Shown: positions 18,606 through 27,815, numbered from the stretch's first letter. The stretch is DNA of 64,000 nt from Betaproteobacteria bacterium CG2_30_68_42 (GCA_001872285.1 MNXU01000002.1:45341-109340), one strand, 5' to 3'. The notes: a model not told the origin generated them from the sequence alone. Numbers and translations: made by a program.

Positions 18606-19589
18606 GTGTCGCCCGTCACCGCGTCGACGAAGCACTGGACCACGCGCAGGTCTTTCATCGCCACCCTGGGTTTCGGCGGCGTCAGCCTGTACGGCCTGTG
18701 GGCCGCGTACGGCGCCGCCCCCGGGCCCCTGGCATTGCTCGGACTGGGAAGTCGCGAATCGGCGGCCGCGACCGGCGGGGGTCACGGCAAACATGGCGCG
18801 GGGGCGGCCGGCCCGACGGCGGAGGAATTCCGGCGCCTGACCGAGCAGTTCATCGAGCGCTACCGGCTGCCCGACGGAAGCGTGCATCCGCGCGTTCTGA
18901 CGGCCTCTGCGGGCGCCTCCGGCATGAGCGCGAGCGCGCCCACCGATGCGCACGCGGGCCACGGCGCGACGGGCCACGATGCCGCCGGTGAAGGCGCGAT
19001 GGATCATGGGGACATGGACCACGGTGCCACCGGCGGCGCGGCGAGCGATCACGCGGCGATGGGTGGCGGCGCGATGGACCACGGGACGGCGGGTCACGCG
19101 GCCATGGGGCAGAGCGCGAAGTCCGTCTCCGAAGCTGCGCCCGGGAAGGCGAGTGTTGGCCGGAAGATGGCGGGCCACGACGCTGCGCCCGCCGCTGCGC
19201 ACGCCGGCCACGACGCAGTGGGGCAGGCGATGAAGATGGAAGGCGGTGCGCCGGCACCGGGCGCGCAAGAGGCGAGCCACGGCGGGGCGGGACACGTGGA
19301 CGCCGATCGGCCGCTCGACGTCTATCTGGCGGCAGGCATGTGGTACTACATGCCCAGCGCGCTGCGCCTGGATGCCGGGCGTCGCTATCGCTTCCGCATG
19401 ATGGCGCTCGACCTCTCGCACGGCGCCTCGATCCAGTTCGGACGCGGCGCACGCATGACGCGGCTGCATCCGGGCCGCGTCACGGAAACCGAGATGACGT
19501 TCCCGAAACCCGGCCGCTACCTGGTGAATTGCACCGTCTATTGCGGCCCGGCCCACGACACCATGCAGGCGACGATCGAGGTGGCATGA
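18606..19589 (+). CDS. Tat-exported His/Met-rich CuA-domain protein (oxidase subunit II-like)
   Basis: This 327-residue protein starts with a Tat signal (TRRSFIATLGFGG, residues 13-25). A low-complexity stretch rich in His, Met, Gly and Ala follows (about 110-230, with repeats such as MDHG and AGHG), then a cupredoxin domain (about 235-327). The domain keeps every CuA ligand of ba3-type subunit II: H272, C309, C313, H317 and M320 in CTVYCGPAHDTM. The GTG start has the ribosome site GGAAGGAG. The middle segment looks like a copper-binding sponge and is absent from normal subunit II. It overlaps the next gene (ATGA), so the two polypeptides are probably partners. Exact function is not known to me. 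Confidence 0.8.
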   Translation: MSPVTASTKHWTTRRSFIATLGFGGVSLYGLWAAYGAAPGPLALLGLGSRESAAATGGGHGKHGAGAAGPTAEEFRRLTEQFIERYRLPDGSVHPRVLTASAGASGMSASAPTDAHAGHGATGHDAAGEGAMDHGDMDHGATGGAASDHAAMGGGAMDHGTAGHAAMGQSAKSVSEAAPGKASVGRKMAGHDAAPAAAHAGHDAVGQAMKMEGGAPAPGAQEASHGGAGHVDADRPLDVYLAAGMWYYMPSALRLDAGRRYRFRMMALDLSHGASIQFGRGARMTRLHPGRVTETEMTFPKPGRYLVNCTVYCGPAHDTMQATIEVA

Positions 19590-21250
19590 GCATGGAAACG
19601 ACCTACAGGGAACGCTTCGCCGCACTGCCGGCGCCGGATCGCCGGCTGCTGGTCGCGATGGCATCGGCTGCGCTCGCGGCGCTCGCCCTCGGGATCCTGG
19701 GTGGAGTGGTCACCGCGGCTGCGCGCGCCGGATTCCTCGACATCATCCCGAACACCGGATACCGCTTCCTCACCCTGCACGGGGTGAGCATCTTCTTCTA
19801 CTGGCTGTTCACCGTGCAGGCCGCACTGCTTCTGGGCTTCGCCGCGGTCGAGGAAGGCCGCGGGCTCGCCTGGCGGGGCGCGGCCTGGGCCGGATTCGCG
19901 CTGATCCTGTCCGGGTTCGGCGTGAGCACGGCGAGCGCCTTCCTGGGCATGCCCCCGCTGTACAACGGCACGCCGGAGCTTGCGTCGCAGACCCCGCAGG
20001 CGATGCTCGCGTTTGATCTCGGCTACCTGCTGCTGGGCGCGGGCCTGATGGTGCTGCCCGTCTCGGCCATTGCCACCCTGCTGGCCCCGCGCCTGCAGGG
20101 CAGGCAGGAGCGGATGAGTTCGGTGGGCTTCGCGCTTTTCGTGTGGGCCGGCTTCCTGATGGTGAGCGGCTTCGCCGCGCTGCATGCCTTCCTGCCCGGG
20201 GCGTTGTGGGTGCTGGGCCTCGCGCCGTTCCCGGCGAGCCAGGGTACCGACTGGCACATCGTGTTCCACAACATGCACTATCTGCCGCTGATGGCCACCG
20301 TGATCCTGTGGTACGTGCTGATGCGTGAGCTGACCGGGGTCAAATCGGTGTTCGGCGAACGCTTCTCCAAGATCGTGTTCTCGATGTACCTGGTGTTCGT
20401 GCCGCCCACCTCGCTCTACCACATGTTCCTCGAGCCGGACCTGCCCGGCGCGGTGCGGGTGGCGGGCTCGATGCTGTCGCTGTTCGTGAGCGTGCCGACG
20501 CTCACCGCTTTCCTGATCATCGTCGCTTCGCTGGAGGTGCATGCCCGCAGCCACGGCGGGCGCGGGCTGTTCGGCTGGATCCGCCTGCTTCCCTGGCGCA
20601 ATCCAGCCATGGCCGCGGTCGGGGTGGCGGCGCTCAGCATGGCCCTGGGCATCACCTTCGCGTTCGTGCTGATCCAGGAACGGCTGGCGCCGCTGTTGTC
20701 CGACACCTTCTTCGTGCCCGGCTACTTTCATTTCTTCACCCTCGGCACGGTGAGCCTGACGCTGCTCGCCGCGCTCGCCGTGGTGCTGCCGGCCATCGGC
20801 GGGCGCGCGCTGTGGCGTCCCGGCCTGCTGCGCTGGATGCCCTGGCTCGCCTTTGCCGGCCTGCTGGTGTTCGGCGCGGCCGGGGTGACCGCGGGTTACC
20901 TGGGCGTGCCGCGGCGGGTCATCGACGTGGCCTACCAGAACCAGGCACCAGTCCTGTGGCAGGGGCTGATGGCGGCGGTGGGCATCGGCGGCGCCGTGAT
21001 GGCGCTGGCGCTGGCGATCTTCGCGGCCGGCATCGCCATGTCGCTGCTGCCGCAGCGCCGGAGCACCCCGCATGCCGCCCCGGCGACGGTGGCCTGGGGC
21101 GCGGTCGCATTGCGGCCCGGCGTCACCGCCTGGGTGGGACCGCTCTCGGTGCTGCTCATCGTGGGCGCGATGTATGCCTTCACCGCGCTGGGATTCGAAC
21201 TGATGCAGACGCTGCCGGTCACCGCGATCGGCGGCGGCGGCGGACACTGA
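19586..21250 (+). CDS. ba3-like heme-copper oxidase subunit I with altered active-site ligands
   Basis: This 554-residue protein has about 13-14 helices and follows B-family (ba3-type) subunit I closely, for example in VSVPTLTAFLIIVASLE and GGRGLFGWIRLLPW. Low-spin heme ligands H65 (TLHGVSIFFYW) and H382 are kept, as are H228 and Y232 (HNMHY in place of HPxVY). The two other key positions differ: the CuB pair HH is Y278-H279 (SLYHMFLEP), and the high-spin heme ligand is Y380 (VPGYFHFF instead of VPGHFH). A normal binuclear centre is therefore unlikely. Placement with a CuA partner in a copper operon suggests electron transfer or copper redox work rather than oxygen reduction. That is inference. 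Confidence 0.82.
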   Translation: MSMETTYRERFAALPAPDRRLLVAMASAALAALALGILGGVVTAAARAGFLDIIPNTGYRFLTLHGVSIFFYWLFTVQAALLLGFAAVEEGRGLAWRGAAWAGFALILSGFGVSTASAFLGMPPLYNGTPELASQTPQAMLAFDLGYLLLGAGLMVLPVSAIATLLAPRLQGRQERMSSVGFALFVWAGFLMVSGFAALHAFLPGALWVLGLAPFPASQGTDWHIVFHNMHYLPLMATVILWYVLMRELTGVKSVFGERFSKIVFSMYLVFVPPTSLYHMFLEPDLPGAVRVAGSMLSLFVSVPTLTAFLIIVASLEVHARSHGGRGLFGWIRLLPWRNPAMAAVGVAALSMALGITFAFVLIQERLAPLLSDTFFVPGYFHFFTLGTVSLTLLAALAVVLPAIGGRALWRPGLLRWMPWLAFAGLLVFGAAGVTAGYLGVPRRVIDVAYQNQAPVLWQGLMAAVGIGGAVMALALAIFAAGIAMSLLPQRRSTPHAAPATVAWGAVALRPGVTAWVGPLSVLLIVGAMYAFTALGFELMQTLPVTAIGGGGGH

Positions 21251-21263
21251 CGGGAGACGACGC

Positions 21264-21482
21264 ATGAACGAAGATTTCTGGCTCGTCGCCCCCATCACCG
21301 TGGTGTGGGCGATCCTGGCGGTGGCCTATGCGCTGGCGCCGTGGGGGGACATGATCGGCTACGCCTGGGTATGGGGATTCGGTTCGGTGCTGTTCGCGGG
21401 CCTGGCCGGCCTGCTGGCATGGCGGCGCGCAGGGGGTGGAGGAGGAAAGGAGGTCTGCGATGTGGGGCATGGGCGGAGTTGA
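21264..21482 (+). CDS. Small two-helix membrane protein
   Basis: This 72-residue protein has two hydrophobic segments (APITVVWAILAVAYAL and YAWVWGFGSVLFAGLAGLL) followed by a Gly-rich tail ending in CDVGHGRS. It starts 13 bases after the subunit I stop and overlaps the next gene by 23 bases. No family is recognised; by position it may be a small accessory subunit of the oxidase-like complex. Confidence 0.6.
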   Translation: MNEDFWLVAPITVVWAILAVAYALAPWGDMIGYAWVWGFGSVLFAGLAGLLAWRRAGGGGGKEVCDVGHGRS

Positions 21483-21705
21483 CGGAGGCTGGGGGCCGAT
21501 GGGGTTCGGCATGATCGGCATGACCCTGTTCGGGATCCTCCTCGTCGTCGCCATCGTGGCGCTGGTGAAGGGTCTCTGGGGAGGCGGGGCATCGCCCGGG
21601 CAACGCCGGGAGAAGGACGCCCTCGACATCCTCAGCGAGCGCTATGCGCGCGGCGAGATCGAGAAGCAGGAGTTCGACCGGAAGAAGCACGATCTCGCGG
21701 CTTAG
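21460..21705 (+). CDS. SHOCT-domain small membrane protein
   Basis: This 81-residue protein has a Met/Gly-rich N-terminus (MWGMGG), one membrane helix (residues about 22-44) and a C-terminal SHOCT motif (ALDILSERYARGEIEKQEFDRKK). The strong ribosome site AAGGAGG precedes the ATG at 21460. SHOCT proteins of this size are common in metal-resistance loci, but their role is not defined. A close relative with the same layout lies at 32545-32787. Confidence 0.8.
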   Translation: MWGMGGVDGGWGPMGFGMIGMTLFGILLVVAIVALVKGLWGGGASPGQRREKDALDILSERYARGEIEKQEFDRKKHDLAA

Positions 21706-21766
21706 CAGCCCGCAGGGCCGGATCGCCGCCGCAAAGGCGCACGCGCGGCGGATCCGGGCGGCAGCG

Positions 21767-21803
21767 AGGTAACAGTAACGTAATTCCCCGGTCAGACTCC
21801 GGT
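21767..21803 (+). promoter_or_regulatory. CopR-box promoter element 2
   Basis: TAACAGTAACGTAA with the downstream GGTCAG-N5-GGTCAG matches element 1 (18515-18551) at 29 of 37 positions and in spacing. It lies 43 bases before the DUF2933 gene at 21847 and should start a second copper-controlled transcript. Confidence 0.65.
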
Positions 21804-21846
21804 CAGGGTGCCGCGCGCACACTCCCGATCGATCCAGGGGCCAACG

Positions 21847-22095
21847 ATGCACACGCACGATCATTCCGGATTGCAGATGCCCGATTCGCCCGCGCCCGAC
21901 CGTACGAGCCGGCGAAGCTGGTGGGTGTTCGGGGGCTTTGCCGCCGCAGCGCTGTTCCTGATGGCGGTCGAGCACCGCGCCCACCTTCTGGGCTGGCTGC
22001 CGTGGCTGATCCTGGCTGCCTGTCCGCTGATGCACCTGTTCATGCATGGCGGTCACATTGGTCATGGCGGCGGAGCCGGGAAGGATGAAAAGTGA
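21847..22095 (+). CDS. DUF2933 small membrane protein
   Basis: This 82-residue protein has a His-containing N-terminus (MHTHDHSG), two hydrophobic segments and the DUF2933 ending: [20 protein letters not shown], then a His/Gly tail. The family is found almost only in copper or mercury resistance loci; its biochemical role is unknown. It is the first gene behind the second CopR-box promoter and overlaps the next gene by 4 bases. Confidence 0.8.
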   Translation: MHTHDHSGLQMPDSPAPDRTSRRSWWVFGGFAAAALFLMAVEHRAHLLGWLPWLILAACPLMHLFMHGGHIGHGGGAGKDEK

Positions 22096-22757
22096 ACGAG
22101 ACCTCGCCCGCCTACGGCCTCTGGTCGCTGGTGGCGATCAACTCCGCCGTGTTCATCCTGTTCGCGGCGAGCTTCTTCAAGCCGCACAGCCCGCGCGACT
22201 GGCGCACGCTGGGCATGTTCTCGGCCTTCGTCGTCGCGCTCTTCACCGAGATGTACGGCTTCCCGCTCACGATCTACCTGCTGTCGGGCTGGCTGGCGCA
22301 GAAGTTCCGCGGCGTCGACTTCCTCGCCCACGACTCCGGCCATCTGCTGGAGGTCATGTTCGGCTGGCGCTCGAATCCGCATTTCGGGCCCTTCCACCTG
22401 CTCTCCTTCGTGCTCATCTCGGGCGGCTTCTGGCTGCTCGGGGGGGGATGGCGGGTGCTCTACGCGGCGCAGGTAAGCGGCCGGCTCGCCATGACCGGGC
22501 CCTATGCGCGGCTGCGCCATCCGCAATATGTGGGCTTCATCGCCATCATGGCGGGCTTCCTGTTCCAGTGGCCGACGCTGGTCACGCTGGTGATGTTCCC
22601 GATCCTCGTCGCGGTCTATGTGCGGCTCGCACGGCAGGAGGAAGCGGAGGCGGCGGCAAGGTTCGGCGAGGAGTGGACGCGGTACGCGCTGCGCACGCCG
22701 GCTTTCCTGCCGCGCTTCCGGGGTGGCGCAGGCCGGGGCGCGGAATCGGGATCATGA
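22092..22757 (+). CDS. Isoprenylcysteine methyltransferase (ICMT/PEMT)-like membrane protein
   Basis: This 221-residue protein has about five membrane helices. Its second half has the SAM-binding signature of small membrane methyltransferases: [19 protein letters not shown] and, later, [18 protein letters not shown]. The GTG start overlaps the DUF2933 stop. Such proteins recur in bacterial copper loci next to DUF2933 and SHOCT genes, with no known substrate; bacteria lack prenylated CaaX proteins, so the ICMT name marks ancestry, not activity. Confidence 0.75.
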   Translation: MNETSPAYGLWSLVAINSAVFILFAASFFKPHSPRDWRTLGMFSAFVVALFTEMYGFPLTIYLLSGWLAQKFRGVDFLAHDSGHLLEVMFGWRSNPHFGPFHLLSFVLISGGFWLLGGGWRVLYAAQVSGRLAMTGPYARLRHPQYVGFIAIMAGFLFQWPTLVTLVMFPILVAVYVRLARQEEAEAAARFGEEWTRYALRTPAFLPRFRGGAGRGAESGS

Positions 22758-22920
22758 AGCGGCGAACGCAACGTCAGGCGAGGAGTACGCGATGAACGAG
22801 GATGTCGAGAGGGATCGGTTCCGTGAGCTGATCGAAATCACGGCGCTTGCGTGGGACTGGGCATCGAGGCGGCGCAGCGGGTCGCCTCCGGCAAGCCCGC
22901 GCCGCCGGGCCGGCGCGTCC

Positions 22921-23934
22921 ATGAAGTGCCAGTGCGGGTACGGGTGCAAGTGCAAGGCGATTGCGGCCGCGGCTGCCGTCGGCCTGTCCGCCGCCGTTCT
23001 TCCGGCGTGGGCCGGAACGACCGTCTACGTCCCTCTCGGTTCGGCGAACAAGGTGATCGCGGTGGACGCGGCATCCGACCGCGTCCTGCGCACCTTCGAC
23101 GGCATCGAGAATCCGCACGGACTGGTGGCCACGCCGGACGGCCATTACCTGGTCGCGGGCAGCATGTCGGAGAGGCCGCTCCCTCGAGGGGCGGCCGAGG
23201 ACATGCCCAACAGCAGACTGTCGGTGATCCACCCGGCCCATGGCCATGTCATGTCCACCATCGGCGTGGCGGGCTGGACGCACCACCAGGCGATCACGCC
23301 CGACGGGCGCTACGTCCTGTCCACACATCCTGCCCGCGGCGCAATCAGCGTCGCAGACCTGACGGCCAACAAGCTGGTACGCACCATCGCCACCGGGCCC
23401 GCGCCGAACTATGCGGTGGTGACGCCCGACGGCAGTCGTGTCTATGTGAGCAACAGCGGCAACGGCACGGTGAGCGAGATCGACGCGCGCACATGGAAGG
23501 TCCTTCGCACCCTGGAAGCGGGGCCTTCCCCCGAGCACATGGTGCTGGCGCCCGACGGCAAACGCCTGTTCGTCGCGAACGACCGCGGCGGGCAGGTGAC
23601 CGAGGTGTCGCTCGCCTCCGGCCGCGTGGAGCGCAGGCATGCACTGGGAGAACGGCTGCACGGCCTGGACATCAGCGACGACGGCCGCTGGCTCTATGCC
23701 AGCCTGGTGACCGAAGACAAGCTGATCGCGCTCGATGCACAGACCGGTGCGCGCCGCACATTGCCGCTCTCGCCGGCGCCCTATCATCTGGGTGCGGTAC
23801 GCGGTACCGGCAAGCTCTATGTCTCGAGCAGCAGGGAACCGAAGATCTGGGTGGTCGACCAGGCGTCGCTGAAGCTGGTAGGCGGAATCGAGCTTCCCGG
23901 CGGCGAGGGCCACCAGCTCGCGATCTCGCGCTGA
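22921..23934 (+). CDS. Exported YVTN/cytochrome-D1-type beta-propeller protein
   Basis: From the ATG at 22921 the protein has 337 residues: a Cys-rich start (MKCQCGYGCKCK), a hydrophobic signal segment ending AWA, then about seven beta-propeller blades with repeats such as VTPDGSRVYVSNSGNGTVSEID and DDGRWLYASL. Such propellers act in periplasmic metal or electron-transfer settings; the precise role is unknown. An ATG at 22792 with a better ribosome site would add 43 charged residues before the signal segment. I prefer the shorter form, because the extension looks like the frameshifted end of a separate small gene. Confidence 0.7.
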   Translation: MKCQCGYGCKCKAIAAAAAVGLSAAVLPAWAGTTVYVPLGSANKVIAVDAASDRVLRTFDGIENPHGLVATPDGHYLVAGSMSERPLPRGAAEDMPNSRLSVIHPAHGHVMSTIGVAGWTHHQAITPDGRYVLSTHPARGAISVADLTANKLVRTIATGPAPNYAVVTPDGSRVYVSNSGNGTVSEIDARTWKVLRTLEAGPSPEHMVLAPDGKRLFVANDRGGQVTEVSLASGRVERRHALGERLHGLDISDDGRWLYASLVTEDKLIALDAQTGARRTLPLSPAPYHLGAVRGTGKLYVSSSREPKIWVVDQASLKLVGGIELPGGEGHQLAISR

Positions 23935-23968
23935 CCTCCGGCGCCCACACGGATAAGAGGTGACCTCC

Positions 23969-26350
23969 ATGGACGCAGCGGCCGATTCGACCCGGAACGA
24001 TCCGGAACACGCACACCCTCACGCCCACGGGGAGGGTGGCGCCGGCGCGGAAACGGTGAAGGATCCGGTCTGCGGCATGTCCGTCACGCTCGGCGCGGGC
24101 AAGCCGAGCCTGGAGCACGAGGGCCGGGCCTACCACTTCTGCTCGCAGCACTGCCACGACAAGTTCGCCGCGAATCCCGCGCAATACCTGACGCAGCCGC
24201 AGCGCCGGCGCTCGCATGCCGCACCGAAGGGCACGAAGTACACCTGCCCGATGCATCCGGAGATCGTGCGCGAGGCGCCGGGCGAGTGCCCGAAGTGCGG
24301 CATGGCGCTGGAGCCGATGGGCGTGCCGCCGGCGGACGAAGGCCCGAACCCGGAACTGGTCGATTTCAGGCGGCGGTTCTGGGTCGGCACTGCACTCACC
24401 GTGCCACTGCTCGCCCTGACGATGGGGCCGTACATCGGTCTCGGCTTCCTGCGCGAGGCACTCGGCGAACGCAGCGCGGTGGTGAGCGAGCTCATACTCG
24501 GCACGCCGGTCATCGTGTGGGCGGGCTGGCCGTTCTTCGTCCGCGGCGTGAAGTCCGTGATCAACCGCAGTCTCAACATGTTCACCCTGATCGGCATGGG
24601 TGTCGGCGCGGCCTGGCTGTTCAGCGTCATCGCGGTGCTGGCGCCAGGGATCTTCCCCGAGGGCTTCCGCGACGCTCAGGGCAACGTGGGTGTGTATTTC
24701 GAAGCGGGCGCGGTGATCGTGGTGCTGGTGCTGCTCGGGCAGATCATGGAGCTCGGCGCGCGCGAGCGCACGGGCTCCGCCATCCGGGCGCTGCTCGATC
24801 TCGCGCCGAAGACGGCGCGCGTGATCCGCGCCGATGGGCGCGAGGAGGAGATTGCCCTCGACGAGGTCGAGGTCGGAGACCGGCTGCGCGTGCGCCCCGG
24901 CGACAAGATCCCGGTGGACGGTGTCGTCGCGGAAGGTCGGTCCTCGGTCGACGAGTCGATGATCTCGGGCGAGCCGATCCCGGTCGAGAAGGTGCCGGGC
25001 GAGGCGCTCACCGGTGCCACCATCAACGGCACCGGCTCCCTGATCATGGAGGCGAAGCGGGTGGGCGCCGACACCCTGTTGAGTCAGATCGTCGAGATGG
25101 TCGCCAGCGCGCAGCGCTCGCGTGCGCCGATCCAGAAGCTCGCCGATGCGGTCGCGGGGCTGTTCGTTCCTGCCGTGGTCGCGGTCGCCGTCCTGTCCTT
25201 CATCGGCTGGGCGCTGTGGGGACCGGCGCCGGCGCTCGCCTACGGGCTGGTGTCCGCAGTGGCGGTGCTGATCATCGCCTGCCCCTGCGCGCTCGGCCTG
25301 GCCACTCCTGTGTCCATCATGACCGCGACCGGCCGCGGCGCGCAGGCCGGCGTTCTGATCCGGAACGCCGAGGCGCTGGAGCGCTTCGCCAAGGTCGACA
25401 CGCTGATCATGGACAAGACCGGCACCCTGACGGTCGGCAAGCCGAGGCTCACTGCGGTGCTGCCCGAGGCCGGCCACGACGAGGCCGAGGTGCTGCGCCT
25501 GGCGGCCAGCCTCGAGCGCGGATCGGAACACCCGCTCGCCGAGGCCATCGTCGCCGGGGCGCAGGCGCGCGGCCTCGCGCTGGCGAAGGCCGAGGCCTTC
25601 GATGCCCTCACCGGGAAGGGAGTGAAGGGTGTCGTGGATGGCAAGCCCGTCGCGCTCGGTAATGCGGGTCTGCTCGGCGACCTCGGGCTGGATGCGGGCC
25701 CCCTCGTCGAGAAGGCGAACGCGCGGCGCGATCAGGGCGAGACGGCGATGTTCGTCCTGATCGGCGCCGAGATCGCGGGGCTGGTGTGCGTTGCCGACCC
25801 GGTGAAGGAAACCACCCCGGAGGCGCTCCGGGCGCTGCACGCGCAGGGGCTGCGCATCGTCATGGCGACCGGCGACAACGAACGCACCGCCCGTGCGGTG
25901 GCGGGCCGGCTGGCGATCGACGAGATCCGCGCCGATGTGCTGCCCGCGGACAAGGCCCGCATCATCCGCGAATTGCAGGCCCAGGGCCGCAAGGTCGCGA
26001 TGGCGGGCGACGGAGTGAACGATGCCCCGGCGCTGGCGCAGGCAAACGTGGGCATCGCGATGGGCACCGGCGCCGACGTGGCGATCGAAAGCGCCGGCTT
26101 CACCCTGGTGAAGGGCGACCTCAACGGCATCGTGCGGGCGCGGCGGCTGGCGCGCGCCACCATGCGCAACATCCGGCAGAACCTGTTCTTCGCGCTGGTG
26201 TATAACGCCGCCGGCGTGCCGGTCGCCGCCGGTGTCCTCTACCCCTGGCTCGGCATCCTCGTGTCGCCCATCTTCGCGGCGGCGGCGATGAGCCTGTCGT
26301 CGATCTCGGTGGTCACCAACGCGCTGCGGTTGCGCCGTGTGAAGATCTGA
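23969..26350 (+). CDS. Copper-exporting P1B-type ATPase with YHS and CPMHPEI domains
   Basis: This 793-residue pump has a His-rich N-terminus, a YHS metal domain (KDPVCGMSV ... YHFCSQHC, residues about 30-80), a heavy-metal-binding module (YTCPMHPEI ... CPKCGM, about 93-122) and the P1B core. The transmembrane CPC is near residue 437, the phosphorylation site DKTGT near 481, GDGVNDAP near 680 and an SGEP actuator loop before them. CPC with YN and MSLSS motifs in the last helices points to Cu(I) export. An ATG with an AAGAGG site is used; a GTG three codons earlier is possible. It is the core detoxification pump of the locus. Confidence 0.92.
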   Translation: MDAAADSTRNDPEHAHPHAHGEGGAGAETVKDPVCGMSVTLGAGKPSLEHEGRAYHFCSQHCHDKFAANPAQYLTQPQRRRSHAAPKGTKYTCPMHPEIVREAPGECPKCGMALEPMGVPPADEGPNPELVDFRRRFWVGTALTVPLLALTMGPYIGLGFLREALGERSAVVSELILGTPVIVWAGWPFFVRGVKSVINRSLNMFTLIGMGVGAAWLFSVIAVLAPGIFPEGFRDAQGNVGVYFEAGAVIVVLVLLGQIMELGARERTGSAIRALLDLAPKTARVIRADGREEEIALDEVEVGDRLRVRPGDKIPVDGVVAEGRSSVDESMISGEPIPVEKVPGEALTGATINGTGSLIMEAKRVGADTLLSQIVEMVASAQRSRAPIQKLADAVAGLFVPAVVAVAVLSFIGWALWGPAPALAYGLVSAVAVLIIACPCALGLATPVSIMTATGRGAQAGVLIRNAEALERFAKVDTLIMDKTGTLTVGKPRLTAVLPEAGHDEAEVLRLAASLERGSEHPLAEAIVAGAQARGLALAKAEAFDALTGKGVKGVVDGKPVALGNAGLLGDLGLDAGPLVEKANARRDQGETAMFVLIGAEIAGLVCVADPVKETTPEALRALHAQGLRIVMATGDNERTARAVAGRLAIDEIRADVLPADKARIIRELQAQGRKVAMAGDGVNDAPALAQANVGIAMGTGADVAIESAGFTLVKGDLNGIVRARRLARATMRNIRQNLFFALVYNAAGVPVAAGVLYPWLGILVSPIFAAAAMSLSSISVVTNALRLRRVKI

Positions 26351-26371
26351 TCCATCGGAAAGGAGAAAGCA

Positions 26372-26428
26372 ATGGAATGGCTGAGAGAGAACTGGATCGT
26401 GGTGGTGTTCGACACGGCTTTTCACTGA
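26372..26428 (+). CDS. 18-codon peptide, probable truncated DUF2933-type protein
   Basis: A strong ribosome site (GGAAAGGAG) precedes an ATG and 18 codons reading MEWLRENWIVVVFDTAFH. The start closely resembles DUF2933-type small membrane proteins (MEWLRENW followed by a helix and a GHGGHG tail), here stopped in the helix. It sits between the ATPase and YHS genes where such proteins are often found. It is probably a remnant, possibly still translated. Confidence 0.45.
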   Translation: MEWLRENWIVVVFDTAFH

Positions 26429-26443
26429 CTGGAGGGACGCACG

Positions 26444-26692
26444 ATGAAAGTCACTGACCCGGTGTGTGGCATGGAGATCGATTCCGACGCTGCCGGCGCC
26501 ATCGAGGAGTATGAGGGCCGCCGCTATCATTTCTGCTCGGCGCAATGCGGCGAGACGTTCAAGGCGGATCCCGCGAAGTACGCGGCGGCGGGCGCGCAGG
26601 CGGGAGCGGAGAAGTCCGGGTGCTGCCACCATGGGGAGCGTTCCGCACATCAAGGACATGGACGACACGGAGGACATGGTTGCCGTCATTGA
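26444..26692 (+). CDS. YHS-domain metal-binding protein
   Basis: This 82-residue protein is a single YHS domain (DPVCGMEI ... YHFCSAQCGETFKADPAKY) followed by a Cys/His-rich tail (GCCHHGERSAHQGHG). It resembles the YHS module at the N-terminus of the neighbouring ATPase. It lacks a signal peptide and may buffer cytoplasmic Cu(I) or deliver it to the pump. It starts 15 bases after the 18-codon peptide. Confidence 0.85.
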   Translation: MKVTDPVCGMEIDSDAAGAIEEYEGRRYHFCSAQCGETFKADPAKYAAAGAQAGAEKSGCCHHGERSAHQGHGRHGGHGCRH

Positions 26693-26738
26693 ACCGTCCT
26701 CGGCGAGCGGTGGTCGCGGCCTCTGACGGGGTCGGGCG

Positions 26739-27815
26739 GTGACGGGCCTACGCGCGCCGATCGAGGTGGTGGGGGCGGGACCTGCCGGTCTCGCCGCGGC
26801 GATCACGGCCGCGCGCGGCGGAAGGCGCGTCGTCGTGCATGAAGCCGGGCGCGAGGTCGGGCATCGCTTCCGCCGCGATCTGCAGGGCCTGGAGAACTGG
26901 ACCGGCGACCGCGATGCGCTCGATGTGTTGCGGGATGCCGGCCTCACGACGGACTTCGACCATGCGCCCTGCTTGAAGGGAGTCGCTTTCGATGCCTGGG
27001 ACCGCCCGCACGCGCTGTGCAGTTCGGCACCGATCTTCTATCTGGTCGAGCGCGGCCCGGGGCGTGGCAGCCTCGACCGGGCGCTGCTCGATCAGGCGCT
27101 GTGCCTGGGCGTCGAGATCCGCTATGGCAGCCGCCGGCAACGGCTGGACGGCCCCGGCATCTTCGCCTGCGGACCGCGAACGGCCGACGCCATCGCCGCC
27201 GGTTACCACTTCGAGACCGGTCTGGTCGACGGTTTCTGGGTGATCCTGGATGAGGCGCTCGCGCCAGGGGGCTACGCGTATCTGCTTGTCATGGGCGGGC
27301 GCGGCACCGTCAAGAGCTGCATGTTCCGCGATTTCGCCCGGCATCGGCTGTATGTCGAACGCACGGTCGAGCGGTTCAGGCGTCTGGTCGGTTTCGACAT
27401 GCTGGAGGTCCGCTTCCACTGCGGGGTCGCCAACTTCCCCCGGCCGCCCGCGGCGCGTTCCCGCCGGCAGCCGATCGCAGGCGAGCAGGCGGGCTTCCAG
27501 GACGCGCTCGCCGGCTTCGGCATGCGCTACGCGATGTTCTCGGGCGTGATGGCGGCCCGCAGTCTTCTGGATGGAACGGACTATGACGCTTCGTGCGAGC
27601 AGGCGATGAAGCGCCCGATCGAGACCGCCGACGTGAATCGCGCGATCTACGACCGGCTCGGCAACCGCGGTTATCGCTGGCTGCTGCGCGGCCAGGCATG
27701 GACCGGCGACACCCGGCGGTTCCTGCGCTGGCTCTACCGGCCGGCGCGGCTGCGGCACCTGCTGCTGCCCTGGGCGCAGCGTCGTCATCCGGCCCGGAGC
27801 CGGCGATTCGCATGA
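26739..27815 (+). CDS. FAD-dependent oxidoreductase, geranylgeranyl-reductase-like
   Basis: This 358-residue flavoprotein has an N-terminal dinucleotide-binding motif (VVGAGPAGLAAAITAARGG, residues 10-28) and general resemblance to the geranylgeranyl-reductase/dehydrogenase branch (GYAYLLVMGGRGTVKS in the middle). The GTG start lies 46 bases after the YHS gene. The substrate cannot be read from sequence. Proteins of this type recur in copper clusters of betaproteobacteria beside YHS and ATPase genes, so a link to metal stress is likely but undefined. Confidence 0.75.
   Translation: MTGLRAPIEVVGAGPAGLAAAITAARGGRRVVVHEAGREVGHRFRRDLQGLENWTGDRDALDVLRDAGLTTDFDHAPCLKGVAFDAWDRPHALCSSAPIFYLVERGPGRGSLDRALLDQALCLGVEIRYGSRRQRLDGPGIFACGPRTADAIAAGYHFETGLVDGFWVILDEALAPGGYAYLLVMGGRGTVKSCMFRDFARHRLYVERTVERFRRLVGFDMLEVRFHCGVANFPRPPAARSRRQPIAGEQAGFQDALAGFGMRYAMFSGVMAARSLLDGTDYDASCEQAMKRPIETADVNRAIYDRLGNRGYRWLLRGQAWTGDTRRFLRWLYRPARLRHLLLPWAQRRHPARSRRFA

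Noticed and set aside
18606..21250. Ordinary cytochrome c oxidase subunits II and I
   Set aside because: Two ligand positions in subunit I are Tyr and subunit II has a long His/Met-rich insertion, so the standard label would mislead.
23672..26947. A 1,091-codon open frame on the minus strand opposite the copper ATPase
   Set aside because: Composition is His/Arg-rich low quality, no ribosome site or motifs; the plus strand holds well-supported genes throughout.
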